A program made the position numbers and the translations under genes. Positions 7,233 to 14,837 of a stretch of DNA of 17,312 nucleotides are shown here, one piece after another; positions within the stretch are counted from its first letter, which is position 1; every line of letters starts with the position of its first letter. The notes beneath the pieces are model-generated. The model ran no database searches, was not told the DNA's origin, and saw only the letters and a list, made by a program, of their open reading frames with translations. This DNA comes from Thermodesulfatator atlanticus (lineage in GTDB: Bacteria; Desulfobacterota; Thermodesulfobacteria; Thermodesulfobacteriales; Thermodesulfatatoraceae), in NCBI GenBank assembly GCA_011321895.1, contig DROK01000138.1, positions 1-17,312 on the forward strand, read 5' to 3'.

Positions 7233-7823
7233 ATGTCTACTTTTACCCTAACAGACCGTGTGAGGGCGTGGAGCCGGCCGATTCTGGCCCCGGTAGCTGA
7301 TTTTCTGGCCCGTCTAAACGTCCATCCCAACACGGTCTCCATCATGGGTTTTTTGGGGTGCGTGGCGGTAGGGGTAGCCCTGGCTTTGGGATGGCCACGT
7401 CTGGCCGGTCTTTTACTCCTTGGCTTTGGCCCTCTGGATGCGGTAGACGGCTTATTGGCCCGGCGTTCCGGCAAACAGAGCACCTTTGGGGCCTTTTTGG
7501 ATTCCACTTTAGACCGCTACGCCGAAATCGCCATCTTTGGAGGGCTCCTCTATTTTGCCGTCTTTAACGGCCAGAACCTCCTGGCCCTGCTGGCCTTTTT
7601 GGCCCTCGCCGGCTCCCTGATGGTGAGTTATACGCGGGCCCGGGCGGAGGCCTTGGGTTTTGAGTGCAAAGTGGGGTTGTTGACCCGTTTTGAGCGCCTG
7701 GCCATCCTGACCCTGGGCCTGCTAGTGGGGTGGGTAGAGGTGGCGGTATTCATCATCGCCCTGCTGGCGAACCTGACGGCCCTTCAGCGCATCCTTCATG
7801 TTTACCGCAGCGCAAAGAGCTGA
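7233..7823 (+). CDS. CDP-alcohol phosphatidyltransferase, possibly inositol-phosphate type
   Basis: This integral membrane enzyme class swaps CMP on a CDP-lipid for an alcohol, making a phospholipid headgroup. The 196-residue product has several hydrophobic helices and the full family motif: Asp69, Asp72-Gly73, Ala76-Arg77, Gly86, Asp90 and Asp94 (D-AVDG-LLAR...G-AFLD-STLD). The form FLDSTLDRY and the later VGLLTRFERL resemble phosphatidyl- and archaetidyl-inositol-phosphate synthases more than PgsA; this is from memory of the families and not proven. The ino1 gene 3.3 kb downstream would supply the substrate. The ATG at 7233 is chosen over the one at 7200 because AAGGAG (7217-7222) is correctly placed for it. 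rsmI begins inside its 3' end (26-base overlap). Confidence 0.88.
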   Translation: MSTFTLTDRVRAWSRPILAPVADFLARLNVHPNTVSIMGFLGCVAVGVALALGWPRLAGLLLLGFGPLDAVDGLLARRSGKQSTFGAFLDSTLDRYAEIAIFGGLLYFAVFNGQNLLALLAFLALAGSLMVSYTRARAEALGFECKVGLLTRFERLAILTLGLLVGWVEVAVFIIALLANLTALQRILHVYRSAKS

Positions 7824-8670
7824 ACCCGGCGTCCTCTATGTAGTGGCCACCCCCCTCGGAAACCTCCGCGATATCACCCTGAGGGCCCTTGATATCCTGG
7901 CCAGCGTGGACTTGGTGGCGGCGGAGGATACCCGAACCACGCTGAAACTCTTTAATTTTTACGGCTTAAAAGGGCCAAAGCTGGTGGCGTATCACGAACA
8001 CAACGAAGCCCGAAAGGCCCCGGAACTGATCGCCGCCTTGAAGGCCCAAAAGAGCGTAGCCCTGGTGAGTGAGGCAGGCACCCCGGCGATCTCCGACCCG
8101 GGGGCCCACCTGGTAAGGTTGGCCCACGAAGAGGGCATCCCGGTACGCCCGGTACCAGGTCCCTCTGCCCTTACCTGTGCGTTGAGTGTTAGCGGTTTTG
8201 ACCTCAAAGGGGGTTTCGTCTTTTTGGGTTTCTTACCGGCCCGGGCCACGGCCAAAAGGCGTCTCTTAAAAGACCTGGCGCAGGAAAGGAGGCCGTTTCT
8301 CTTTTTTGAGGCGCCCCACCGCTTAAAGGACACGCTCGCGGCCCTCCTTGAGGTCCTGGGAGACCGGACCGTCTTCCTGGCCCGGGAAATGACCAAAGTC
8401 TTTGAAGAATATCTGGTGAGCCGGCTCTCCGCCCTCAAAAACCGGTTTGAGGAAGAAGAGCCCCGGGGCGAATTCACCCTTTTAGTGGCTGGGAAAGAAG
8501 AGGAACCAGCCCCCCTCAACGAGGTGGAAAAGGCCCTTGAGGCGGCCTTGAGCTCCGGGAAGACTCTAAAAGAGGCGGTCTCTGAGGTGCGAAAAAAGTA
8601 CGGCGGCCCCAAAAAGGAGATCTATCAGCTGGCCTTGAAGCTTAAGCAGTCTCAGCCAGAAGACGTTTGA
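7798..8670 (+). CDS. rsmI: 16S rRNA (cytidine1402-2'-O)-methyltransferase
   Basis: It methylates the ribose of C1402 in 16S rRNA, in the decoding centre, using S-adenosylmethionine. The 290-residue protein has the tetrapyrrole-methylase fold and the RsmI signatures: [65 protein letters not shown] and [12 protein letters not shown]. The last 50 residues form the small C-terminal helical domain. The ATG at 7798 lies inside the phosphatidyltransferase gene, with no good ribosome site, suggesting coupled translation. Its 3' end overlaps ispG on the opposite strand by 29 bases. Confidence 0.96.
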   Translation: MFTAAQRAEPGVLYVVATPLGNLRDITLRALDILASVDLVAAEDTRTTLKLFNFYGLKGPKLVAYHEHNEARKAPELIAALKAQKSVALVSEAGTPAISDPGAHLVRLAHEEGIPVRPVPGPSALTCALSVSGFDLKGGFVFLGFLPARATAKRRLLKDLAQERRPFLFFEAPHRLKDTLAALLEVLGDRTVFLAREMTKVFEEYLVSRLSALKNRFEEEEPRGEFTLLVAGKEEEPAPLNEVEKALEAALSSGKTLKEAVSEVRKKYGGPKKEIYQLALKLKQSQPEDV

Positions 8671-9718
8671 CCTCGGCAAAGAAGCTCGTCAGGATCTCTT
8701 CCTCCGGCACTTTTTTGACGATCTTTCCTTTGCGGAAGATGATCCCTACCCCTCTTCCTCCGGCCAGGCCGACGTCTGCCTCTCTGGCCTCTCCCGGACC
8801 GTTAACCACACACCCCATCACCGCCAGTTTGAGGGGGCGGTCGATGGTGCGGGCAAATTTTTCCACTTCAGCCGCGATGGGAAAGAGGTCTATTTCGCAA
8901 CGACCACAAGTGGGACAAGAGATTATTTCCGGCCCCCGGGTCCTCAACCCCACCGTGCGCAAAATTTCGTACGCCACGTGGACTTCTTCTTCCGGATCCC
9001 GGGTAAGGGAGACCCGGATGGTGTCGCCAATGCCTTCGGAAAGGAGAAGCCCCAGGGCAAAGGCGCTTTTTACGGTCCCTGCGATAAGGCCCCCGGCTTC
9101 GGTTACCCCTAAATGAAGGGGGAAATCGCTCTTTTGCGCGAAGAGCCGGTAAGCTTCGATGGTCGTCCACACGTGGGAGGATTTAAGGGATACCTTCAGA
9201 TTTTCAAAACCGAGGTCTCCCACGATAAAATCCAGGTGTCTCAGGGCACTTTCTACCAGCGCCTCGGCCGTGGCCCCTCCGTATTTGCGGTAAAGGTCCT
9301 TTTCCAGGGAGCCGGCGTTTACCCCTATCCGTATAGCCGCTCCCCTTTCCCGGGCGGCCAGGACGATTTTTTTGACGTTTTCTAGCCCTTTGATGTTGCC
9401 AGGGTTTATGCGCAGGGCGTCCGCCCCGGCCTCAAGGGCTGCGATGGCCAGGCGCCAGTCAAAATGGATGTCGGCTATCAGGGGGATATGGATTTCTTTT
9501 TTGATGGCGGAAATCGCCCGAGCAGCTTCTTCGTCCGGTACCGCCACCCTTATGATTTCGCACCCAACCTCTTCCAGTCGTTTGATCTGGGCCACCGTGG
9601 CCTTTACGTCCCGGGTGTCGGTATTGGTCATAGACTGCACCACCACCGGGTGGTCTCCTCCCACCGGGACGTTTCCCACGTAAATAGTCCTTGTTGGGCG
9701 CCGCTTTTTCGGTTCCAT
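8642..9718 (-). CDS. ispG: 4-hydroxy-3-methylbut-2-enyl diphosphate synthase
   Basis: This is the penultimate enzyme of the MEP isoprenoid pathway. It converts MEcPP to HMBPP with a [4Fe-4S] cluster. The 358 residues match the short bacterial form. The TIM-barrel start [12 protein letters not shown], the segment [11 protein letters not shown] and RINPGN are present. The cluster ligands are Cys268, Cys271 and Cys303 (CPTC and [10 protein letters not shown]), with Glu310 as fourth ligand, each two residues offset from E. coli IspG. An additional Cys274 is present. The ATG has AAAGGAAG upstream. It is a single-gene unit, divergent from the YkvA-like gene, with a candidate extended -10 promoter at 9748-9756. 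Confidence 0.97.
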   Translation of the reverse strand: MEPKKRRPTRTIYVGNVPVGGDHPVVVQSMTNTDTRDVKATVAQIKRLEEVGCEIIRVAVPDEEAARAISAIKKEIHIPLIADIHFDWRLAIAALEAGADALRINPGNIKGLENVKKIVLAARERGAAIRIGVNAGSLEKDLYRKYGGATAEALVESALRHLDFIVGDLGFENLKVSLKSSHVWTTIEAYRLFAQKSDFPLHLGVTEAGGLIAGTVKSAFALGLLLSEGIGDTIRVSLTRDPEEEVHVAYEILRTVGLRTRGPEIISCPTCGRCEIDLFPIAAEVEKFARTIDRPLKLAVMGCVVNGPGEAREADVGLAGGRGVGIIFRKGKIVKKVPEEEILTSFFAEVKRLLAETA

Positions 9719-9728
9719 CTTCCTTTGC

Positions 9729-9757
9729 TTGTCAAGCTTTTTAGAAAACTATATCAT
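9729..9757 (+). promoter_or_regulatory. Sigma70-type promoter for the YkvA/LysR unit
   Basis: TTGTCA (9729-9734) and TATCAT (9752-9757) are separated by exactly 17 bases; each matches five of six consensus bases. Transcription would start near 9764, giving a leader of about 40 bases before the TTG start at 9803. This is the best promoter visible in the window. Its -10 overlaps the candidate ispG -10 on the other strand, so the two may compete. Confidence 0.55.
9748..9756 (-). promoter_or_regulatory. Extended -10 promoter candidate for ispG
   Basis: The minus strand reads TGATATAGT, an extended -10 (TGn plus TATAGT, five of six). No -35 is visible at 16-18 bases. A start near 9741 would leave a short leader of about 22 bases to the ispG ATG. 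The site physically overlaps the plus-strand promoter. Confidence 0.35.
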
Positions 9758-9802
9758 TTTGGGCAAAAATTTCATTAAAACCGTAAGTTCCCGGAGGCTA
9801 TC

Positions 9803-10180
9803 TTGGAGATAAGAGAGCTGAGACGTTACGTAGTTTTGGTCCCCAAATTCTTAAAACTCCTTTACGGCCTGCTCAAGGATCCCCGGGTCCCTTTCAAGGA
9901 TAAGACCATCTTGGCGGCCGCAGTGGCTTATCTGCTAAATCCCGTAGACTTTATCCCGGATATGATCCCCTTCTTCGGGATGGTGGACGACCTCTATCTC
10001 GTGGCCCTGGCCCTTTTGAGGCTCCTTTACCACACCGACGAACAGGTCTTGCGGGATCACTGGGAAGGAGAAGGGGACATCGTAGCCATCATTAAAAAGG
10101 TGGTGGAGCTGGGAGCCAAAGCGTTGCCGCCCCGGGTCAGAGAAGCGGTACTGGGTTCTTTCGAAACCAAACATGCTTGA
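9803..10180 (+). CDS. YkvA-like DUF1232 small membrane-associated protein
   Basis: The 125-residue protein carries the DUF1232 core: AAAVAYLLNPVDFIPDMIPFFGMVDDLYLVALALLRLL, i.e. the conserved N-P-x-D-F-I-P-D and G-x-x-D-D motifs between two hydrophobic stretches (about residues 35-75). The family's function is unknown. The start is TTG at 9803, five bases after CGGAGG; the next in-frame start would lie inside the domain. The gene overlaps the LysR start by eight bases, so the two are translated together and this protein may belong to whatever that regulator controls. Recognition of the domain is firm; no role is assigned. Confidence 0.88.
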   Translation: MEIRELRRYVVLVPKFLKLLYGLLKDPRVPFKDKTILAAAVAYLLNPVDFIPDMIPFFGMVDDLYLVALALLRLLYHTDEQVLRDHWEGEGDIVAIIKKVVELGAKALPPRVREAVLGSFETKHA

Positions 10181-11057
10181 TTTGAGAAAACTGGAAGTCT
10201 TTTTAGCGGTGGTTGAAGAGAGCAGTTTTTCCCGGGCGGCGGAAAGGTGTTACCTCTCACAACCTACGGTCTCCGGCCATATCAAGGCCCTTGAAGAAAC
10301 CTTTGGCGTTCCCCTCTTTGACCGTCACACCCGAGAAGTCAGACCCACCCGGGCCGGAGAGCTCCTTTACGACTACGCCAAAAAGATCTTTAAACTTTTG
10401 GCAGAACTTGAGAAAGAAATGGCCTTTTTCCGGACCGGGACCAAAGGCCCCCTCCTGTTAGGGGGAAGCACCATCCCGGGTCAATACATCTTGCCTTCCC
10501 TCCTGGGGGCTTTCAAAAAAGTTCACCCTGCCACCAAGATCACCCTGAAAGTGGCGGATTCCGGAGAAATTGTGCGCCTGGTAAGTGAGGGGGAGTTAGA
10601 CCTGGGGGTGGTGGGGGCCAGTTTTCCCGCTGAGGAACTGATTTTTGAACCATTGTGGGAGGATGAAATAATTTTGGTGGTTCCCAAAGGGTGGAGGCTC
10701 AAACCAAGCCCTTCTCTGACAGACCTTTTTTCTCTCCCGCTGGTAGCCAGGGAGGAAGGGTCAGGCACTTGGCTTACGGTAAAGCAGACGCTGCAAGAAA
10801 GGGGAATAGATCCAGCGGGGCTAAACATTGTGGCGGAATTTGGTTCCACCGAGGCGGTAAAGCAGGCGGTCAAGGCCGGTGTAGGTGGGGCCTTCCTTTC
10901 CAAAATAGCCGCCAGCGAAGATTTAGCCCGCCGGGAGCTACAAGAAGTCACGCTTCCCTTTCAGATCAAAAGACATTTCTATCTGGTGCTACCCCGGGGA
11001 CGTACCCCTCCACCTTTGGTCCAGATTTTTGTGGATTTTTGTCGCAAATCCGATTAA
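10173..11057 (+). CDS. LysR-family regulator resembling the selenium-associated type
   Basis: The 294-residue protein is a DNA-binding transcription factor. The N-terminal winged helix-turn-helix is clear (KLEVFLAVVEESSFSRAAE, then LSQPTVSGHIKALEETFGVPLFDR, about residues 5-55), with a linker helix to about 90. The effector domain follows, from GGSTIPGQYILPSLLG onward. The phrases GSTIPG-YILP and ELDLGVVGA are those I associate with the LysR subgroup found beside selenium-metabolism genes in anaerobes; that subgroup assignment is from memory. No selD, selA or selB is in the window to confirm it. LysR proteins often control a divergent neighbour, but here the divergent gene (ispG) faces the promoter of ykvA-lysR, not lysR alone. 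Confidence 0.9.
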   Translation: MLDLRKLEVFLAVVEESSFSRAAERCYLSQPTVSGHIKALEETFGVPLFDRHTREVRPTRAGELLYDYAKKIFKLLAELEKEMAFFRTGTKGPLLLGGSTIPGQYILPSLLGAFKKVHPATKITLKVADSGEIVRLVSEGELDLGVVGASFPAEELIFEPLWEDEIILVVPKGWRLKPSPSLTDLFSLPLVAREEGSGTWLTVKQTLQERGIDPAGLNIVAEFGSTEAVKQAVKAGVGGAFLSKIAASEDLARRELQEVTLPFQIKRHFYLVLPRGRTPPPLVQIFVDFCRKSD

Positions 11058-11156
11058 TAAACTTTTTGGCTGCGGCTTGCTAAGGGACGTAAAAAGCCTA
11101 TTTTTCAAATGAACAGCGGTTAATTTTGAGTAAATTTTTGGGCAAGGGGGTAAGAG

Positions 11157-12263
11157 ATGTCAGGGAAGAAGGTTCGGCTGGCGATTGCGGGAGTAGGAAA
11201 TTGCGCCAGTTCTCTCGTGCAAGGGATTTTTTACTACCGAGAAAAAGGCTTGGACCCCACCCAGGGGGTCATGTTCCCTGAAATAGGAGGTTACAAACCC
11301 TGGGACGTAGAAGTAGTGGCGGCCTGGGATATTGATGAAAGAAAGGTGGGTAAAGACGTAGCGGAAGCCATCTTTGCCCCGCCTAACTGCACCACGGTCT
11401 TTTACCCCGACGTCCCCAAACTGGGCGTGAAAGTGCGTAAGGGGAAGGTTTTAGACGGTTTCGCCGACCACATGGCCCATTATCCTGCGGAAAAGACCTT
11501 CGTCCTTTCTCAGGAAAAGGAAGACGAGCTGGAAGACGTGGTGGCGGTGTTGAAAGAAGTTCAGGCCGATGTCCTGATCAATTACGTCCCCGTGGGTTCT
11601 GAGGAAGCCGCCCGTTTTTACGCCGAAGCCTGTCTCCGGGCCGGGGTAGCTTTCGTAAACGCCATGCCCACCTTTATCGTCTCAGGAGACTGGGGGAAAC
11701 GCTTTACCGAAGCCGGTATCCCGGCGGTGGGTGACGACATAAAGAGCCAGGTAGGAGCCACTATCGTACACCGTGTCCTTACCGAATTGATGGTAGAGCG
11801 CGGGGTACCGCTTAAGCGTTCTTATCAGGTGAACTTCGGAGGCAATACGGACTTTTTAAACATGCTGGCCCGGGAAAGACTTAAGACCAAAAAGATCTCC
11901 AAGACCGAGGCCGTAACCTCCCTTCTCCCTTACGATATCGGTGAAGACAACATCCATATCGGACCTTCTGATTGGATCCCCTGGCTTAAGGACAATAAAA
12001 TCGCCTACATCCGCCTGGAGGGAGAACTTTTCGGGGGAGTGCCCATGTACATCGAGCTCAAGCTCAGCGTGGAAGACTCCCCCAATTCGGCCGGTTCAGC
12101 CATGGACGCCATCCGTTGTGCCAAGCTGGCCAAGGATCGTGGCATAGCTGGCCCCCTGCTTTCCATATCGGCTTACACCATGAAACATCCACCGGAACAA
12201 TACCCGGATCATATCGCCCGCCAAATGGTGCTGGAATTCATTGAAGGAAAGAGAGAGCGCTAA
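11157..12263 (+). CDS. ino1: myo-Inositol-1-phosphate synthase (inositol-3-phosphate synthase)
   Basis: It isomerises glucose-6-phosphate to inositol phosphate using bound NAD. The 368-residue length fits the short prokaryotic type. The Rossmann NAD loop IAGVGNCASSLVQG is at residues 10-23, with AAWDID (55-60) after the second strand. Further family blocks are INYVPVGSEEAARFYAEA, NAMPTFI, GDDIKSQVGATI (192-203), NFGGNTDF and EDSPNSAGSAMDAIR. The ATG follows GGGGGTAAGAG. In bacteria with this enzyme, the product goes to phosphatidylinositol-type lipids, mycothiol-like thiols, or solutes such as di-myo-inositol phosphate in hyperthermophiles. The CDP-alcohol transferase at 7233 favours lipid. 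dapL follows by 16 bases. Confidence 0.95.
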   Translation: MSGKKVRLAIAGVGNCASSLVQGIFYYREKGLDPTQGVMFPEIGGYKPWDVEVVAAWDIDERKVGKDVAEAIFAPPNCTTVFYPDVPKLGVKVRKGKVLDGFADHMAHYPAEKTFVLSQEKEDELEDVVAVLKEVQADVLINYVPVGSEEAARFYAEACLRAGVAFVNAMPTFIVSGDWGKRFTEAGIPAVGDDIKSQVGATIVHRVLTELMVERGVPLKRSYQVNFGGNTDFLNMLARERLKTKKISKTEAVTSLLPYDIGEDNIHIGPSDWIPWLKDNKIAYIRLEGELFGGVPMYIELKLSVEDSPNSAGSAMDAIRCAKLAKDRGIAGPLLSISAYTMKHPPEQYPDHIARQMVLEFIEGKRER

Positions 12264-12279
12264 AGGAAGGAGGACGCGG

Positions 12280-13443
12280 ATGTTTTCCTTTTCTGAACGT
12301 TTAAAGAAGCTGCCGCCTTACCTCTTCGTAGAGCTTGATCGGCTGAAAGCGGAGGCCAAGGCCCGCGGGGTAGACGTGATAGATCTCGGGGTGGGGGACC
12401 CGGATCTTCCCACCCCGGCCCATATCGTTAAGGCCGCCGAGGAAGCGGTAAGGAAACCCGAAAACCACCACTACCCCTCAAGTGTGGGGATGCTCGCCTT
12501 CAGAGAGGCGGCGGCCCACTGGTTCGAGAAGCGTTTCGGGGTCAAGCTTAATCCGGAAACAGAAGTGGTTACCCTTATCGGTTCTAAAGAAGGGATCGCC
12601 CATTTTCCCCTGGCCTTTGTAAATCCTGGTGACGTGGTCCTGGTCCCAACGCCGGCTTATCCCGTCTACCATATCGGTACCCTTTTTGCGGGGGGGGAGA
12701 CCTTTTATTTACCCCTGCGGCCGGAAAACGATTTTTTGCCGGATCTGGAAAGTATCCCTAAAGACGTCCTTTCCAGGGCCAAGATCATCTGGCTCAATTA
12801 TCCCAATAACCCCACCGCCGCGGTAGCCACCAAGGACTTTTTTGCCCGGGTGGTCTCTTTTGCCCGGGAAAATAAGCTGATCGTGGCCCACGACGCCGCT
12901 TATACCGAACTTTATTTTGACGATTACCGCCCCCCAAGCATCCTTGAGGTAGAAGGGGCCAGAGAGGTGGCCATTGAGTTTCATAGCCTTTCCAAGACCT
13001 ACTGCATGACCGGTTGGCGTATCGGTTTTGCCGTGGGGAACGAAACCTTGATTGCCGGGCTGGCCAAGGTCAAAAACAACGTGGATTCCGGGGCCTTCCA
13101 GGCGGTCCAGGAGGCAGGGATAGCGGCCCTTTCCGGGGACCAGAGCTGTGTAGAAGAATTCAGGAAAATCTTTCGGGAAAGACGGGATGTGGTGGTTGAA
13201 GGCCTTAAGTCCCTGGGGTTTGAGCTCGACCCTCCCCGGGCCACTTTTTACGTTTGGGCAAGGGTGCCTGAAGGGTACAGTTCCGCAGCCTTTGCCGCCA
13301 AACTCCTGCAGGAGGCCGGCATCGTGGTCACCCCTGGTCACGGCTTCGGGGAACCGGGGGAAGGCTTCTTCCGCGTAGCCCTAACGGTGGATAAAAACCG
13401 GCTCAAGGAGGCCCTGGCACGGATAGCCGCCCTCAAGTTTTAA
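12280..13443 (+). CDS. dapL: LL-diaminopimelate aminotransferase-like class I/II aminotransferase
   Basis: This PLP enzyme converts tetrahydrodipicolinate directly to LL-diaminopimelate for lysine and peptidoglycan. The 387-residue protein starts at ATG 12280, after AAGGAAGGAGG; 13 further upstream codons lie in frame but precede that ribosome site. Landmarks are VIDLGVGDPDLPTP (34-47), YPSSVGMLAFREAAAHWF, PGDVVLVPTPAYPVY, NYPNNPTAA (173-181), HDAAYTELYFD, and the PLP lysine K239 in SLSKTYCMTGWRIGF. The KNNVDSGAFQAVQEAG segment is typical of DapL relatives. Related aspartate- or alanine-type aminotransferases look similar, so the substrate is likely but not certain. Confidence 0.88.
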   Translation: MFSFSERLKKLPPYLFVELDRLKAEAKARGVDVIDLGVGDPDLPTPAHIVKAAEEAVRKPENHHYPSSVGMLAFREAAAHWFEKRFGVKLNPETEVVTLIGSKEGIAHFPLAFVNPGDVVLVPTPAYPVYHIGTLFAGGETFYLPLRPENDFLPDLESIPKDVLSRAKIIWLNYPNNPTAAVATKDFFARVVSFARENKLIVAHDAAYTELYFDDYRPPSILEVEGAREVAIEFHSLSKTYCMTGWRIGFAVGNETLIAGLAKVKNNVDSGAFQAVQEAGIAALSGDQSCVEEFRKIFRERRDVVVEGLKSLGFELDPPRATFYVWARVPEGYSSAAFAAKLLQEAGIVVTPGHGFGEPGEGFFRVALTVDKNRLKEALARIAALKF

Positions 13444-13454
13444 GCCGGGCGTTC

Positions 13455-13943
13455 GTGGGGATAGGCTCAAACCTGGGGGAGCGCAGGGCCTTTTGCGTGC
13501 GGGCTCTGCGCGCGCTGGCAAAGACCCCGGGGGTTACGCTTAGGCGCTGGTCAAAGATCTATCTTACCCCACCGGTGGGTTTTGCATCTAAAAATTATTT
13601 TTATAACCTGGTGTGCGAGGTAGAAACGGCCCTTTCCCCTCAGGCGCTCCTTTTCCGGCTCTGGCAAATTGAGCTTTCCTGCGGACGTCTCCGCAGGGGA
13701 AGACTTGCCGACCGCACCCTGGACCTGGACCTCCTCCTTTACGATGACCTGATCTTGAGAGACGCCTCCCTGACTTTACCGCACCCACGCCTTCACCTGC
13801 GGGGTTTTGTGCTTTTCCCCCTGGTGGAATTGATTCCTGAAGAAAAACATCCTATGCTGAATAAAAGTTTTGTAAGCCTTTTGGCGGACCTTTCACCTGA
13901 AGAAAAAGGGGAAATAAAAGCAATAGGTGAACTTTGTGTTTAG
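13455..13943 (+). CDS. folK: 6-hydroxymethyl-dihydropterin pyrophosphokinase
   Basis: It transfers pyrophosphate from ATP to 6-hydroxymethyl-7,8-dihydropterin in folate synthesis. The 162-residue protein has GIGSNLGERR at its very start, KIYLTPPVGF, YFYNLVCEVET, and the catalytic RTLDLDLLLYDDL followed by LPHPRLHLRGFVLFPL. These are the standard HPPK blocks. The only usable start in frame is GTG 13455, 11 bases after the dapL stop. It gives a slightly shorter first strand than usual and has no real ribosome site, so coupling to dapL is probable. FolE2, the first pterin enzyme, is encoded about 1.1 kb further on, on the other strand. Confidence 0.94.
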   Translation: MGIGSNLGERRAFCVRALRALAKTPGVTLRRWSKIYLTPPVGFASKNYFYNLVCEVETALSPQALLFRLWQIELSCGRLRRGRLADRTLDLDLLLYDDLILRDASLTLPHPRLHLRGFVLFPLVELIPEEKHPMLNKSFVSLLADLSPEEKGEIKAIGELCV

Positions 13944-14223
13944 GCTGATCCTGATCCTCGTCTTATTACTGGTCATCTATTGGGCGGCCCGCTCCCTCTG
14001 GCGGGATCTTAAGGCCTCTTCTTACCACAAGAAAAAACCGGCTTCTTCAAGTGCCCCCCCTCAAGTCACCGATAAATTGGTAAAAGATCCGGTCTGCGGG
14101 GTTTATTGCGCTAAACGCTCGGCTTATACGGCCATCTGGAAAGGAAAGGTTTATTACTTTTGCAGCGAAGAGTGCCGGCAAAAATTTTTGGCCGAAAAGG
14201 AGTCTGCCTCCTCTGCGGGCTGA
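13936..14223 (+). CDS. Membrane-anchored YHS-domain protein
   Basis: The product is about 95 residues. One N-terminal transmembrane helix (about 3-18, LILILVLLLVIYW) is followed by a basic, Ser/Pro-rich linker (about 20-48). A YHS-type metal-binding module follows: DPVCGVYCAKRSAY...WKGKVYYFCSEECRQKF. The four family cysteines and one extra (VYC) are present. YHS domains occur in metal ATPases and heavy-metal proteins; this small anchored form is widespread in anaerobic Gram-negatives without a known role. GTG 13936 is preferred because AGGTGA lies before it; GTG 13927 is the alternative, three residues longer. Both lie inside folK. The end overlaps the transglycosylase gene by 64 bases. Confidence 0.78.
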   Translation: MFRLILILVLLLVIYWAARSLWRDLKASSYHKKKPASSSAPPQVTDKLVKDPVCGVYCAKRSAYTAIWKGKVYYFCSEECRQKFLAEKESASSAG

Positions 14224-14765
14224 TTCTGGGAGTAGTCTTTTCAGCCAAGGCTGAACTCTACTATTACCGCGACGAAAACGGCACCCTCTGTTTGACCAAT
14301 ATCCCCACCAACCACCAGGCCTTTTCCTTCGGGCCTACAAAGCGAGCCGGGGCCGTGGCCGATGAACTTTTTCACCAAATAGGGGCCCTTTACGGAATAG
14401 AGCCGGCTTTACTTAAAGCCGTCGCCAAGGTGGAGTCAAATTTCGACCCGCAAGCGGTCTCTCCCAAAGGGGCTCAGGGACTTATGCAGCTCATGCCTGA
14501 GACCGCTTCGGCCTATCGGGTCCGGGAGGTGTTCGACCCTCGGGAGAACCTCCGGGCGGCGGCGGCTTACTTGCGCGACCTCCTGGACGAGTTCGGCGAC
14601 TTATCCTTAGCGCTGGCGGCCTATAACGCTGGGCCCGAAAAGGTGAGGGCCTACGGCGGGATCCCCCCGTATCCCGAGACCAGGGCTTACGTCCGTCGTG
14701 TCTTGAGTTTTTATCGTCGTTACCTTGGCCAAAAAAATTACAAATTTTTGAGTCAAAATCCTTAA
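14160..14765 (+). CDS. Secreted lytic transglycosylase (SLT domain)
   Basis: It cleaves peptidoglycan glycan strands in the periplasm. A signal peptide (hydrophobic core CLLCGLILGVVF, cleavage after SAKA, residue 31) leads to a DUF4124-like strand pair ELYYYRDENGTLCLTNIP. The SLT core follows: IEPALLKAVAKVESNFDP with catalytic Glu92, SPKGAQGLMQLMPETA, NLRAAAAYLRDLL and LALAAYNAGPEKVRAYGGIPPYPET. At 201 residues it is one of the small forms. TTG 14160 has GGAAAGG ten bases upstream; GTG 14172 is an alternative. Both lie inside the YHS gene, so the two products are probably made together. No cell-wall synthesis genes adjoin it. Confidence 0.9.
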   Translation: MQRRVPAKIFGRKGVCLLCGLILGVVFSAKAELYYYRDENGTLCLTNIPTNHQAFSFGPTKRAGAVADELFHQIGALYGIEPALLKAVAKVESNFDPQAVSPKGAQGLMQLMPETASAYRVREVFDPRENLRAAAAYLRDLLDEFGDLSLALAAYNAGPEKVRAYGGIPPYPETRAYVRRVLSFYRRYLGQKNYKFLSQNP

Positions 14766-14790
14766 AAAAAGCTCAACTCAGCTTTACAAT
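14762..14790 (+). promoter_or_regulatory. Candidate promoter for the zinc-ribbon gene
   Basis: TTAAAA (14762-14767, four of six) and TACAAT (14785-14790, five of six) are 17 bases apart. Transcription would start near 14797, with a leader of about 40 bases to GTG 14838. The spacer contains the inverted repeat AAAGCT / AGCTTT (14768-14773 and 14780-14785). On the minus strand that repeat is followed by a run of seven T and could be a weak terminator for the cooC-folE2 message. Confidence 0.35.
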
Positions 14791-14837
14791 ATATGGAGCG
14801 ATTGTTAAGATGCAGGCGCTTTGAAGAGGAGGGAACG

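Noticed and set aside
7016..7507. 163-codon minus-strand frame
   Set aside because: Its 5' two thirds are antisense to the phosphatidyltransferase gene and rich in Arg/Pro. Only the last 28 codons show membrane-peptide character, so only those were kept.
7992..8612. 206-codon minus-strand frame
   Set aside because: Antisense to rsmI, Ser/Arg-rich low-complexity translation.
11058..11105. Terminator after lysR (GGCTT...AAGCC then TATTTTT, or CTTTTT...AAAAAG)
   Set aside because: Stems are only five to six pairs with long loops. This is too weak to call, especially for a probable thermophile.
12709..13341. 210-codon minus-strand frame
   Set aside because: Antisense shadow of dapL, with no domain pattern.
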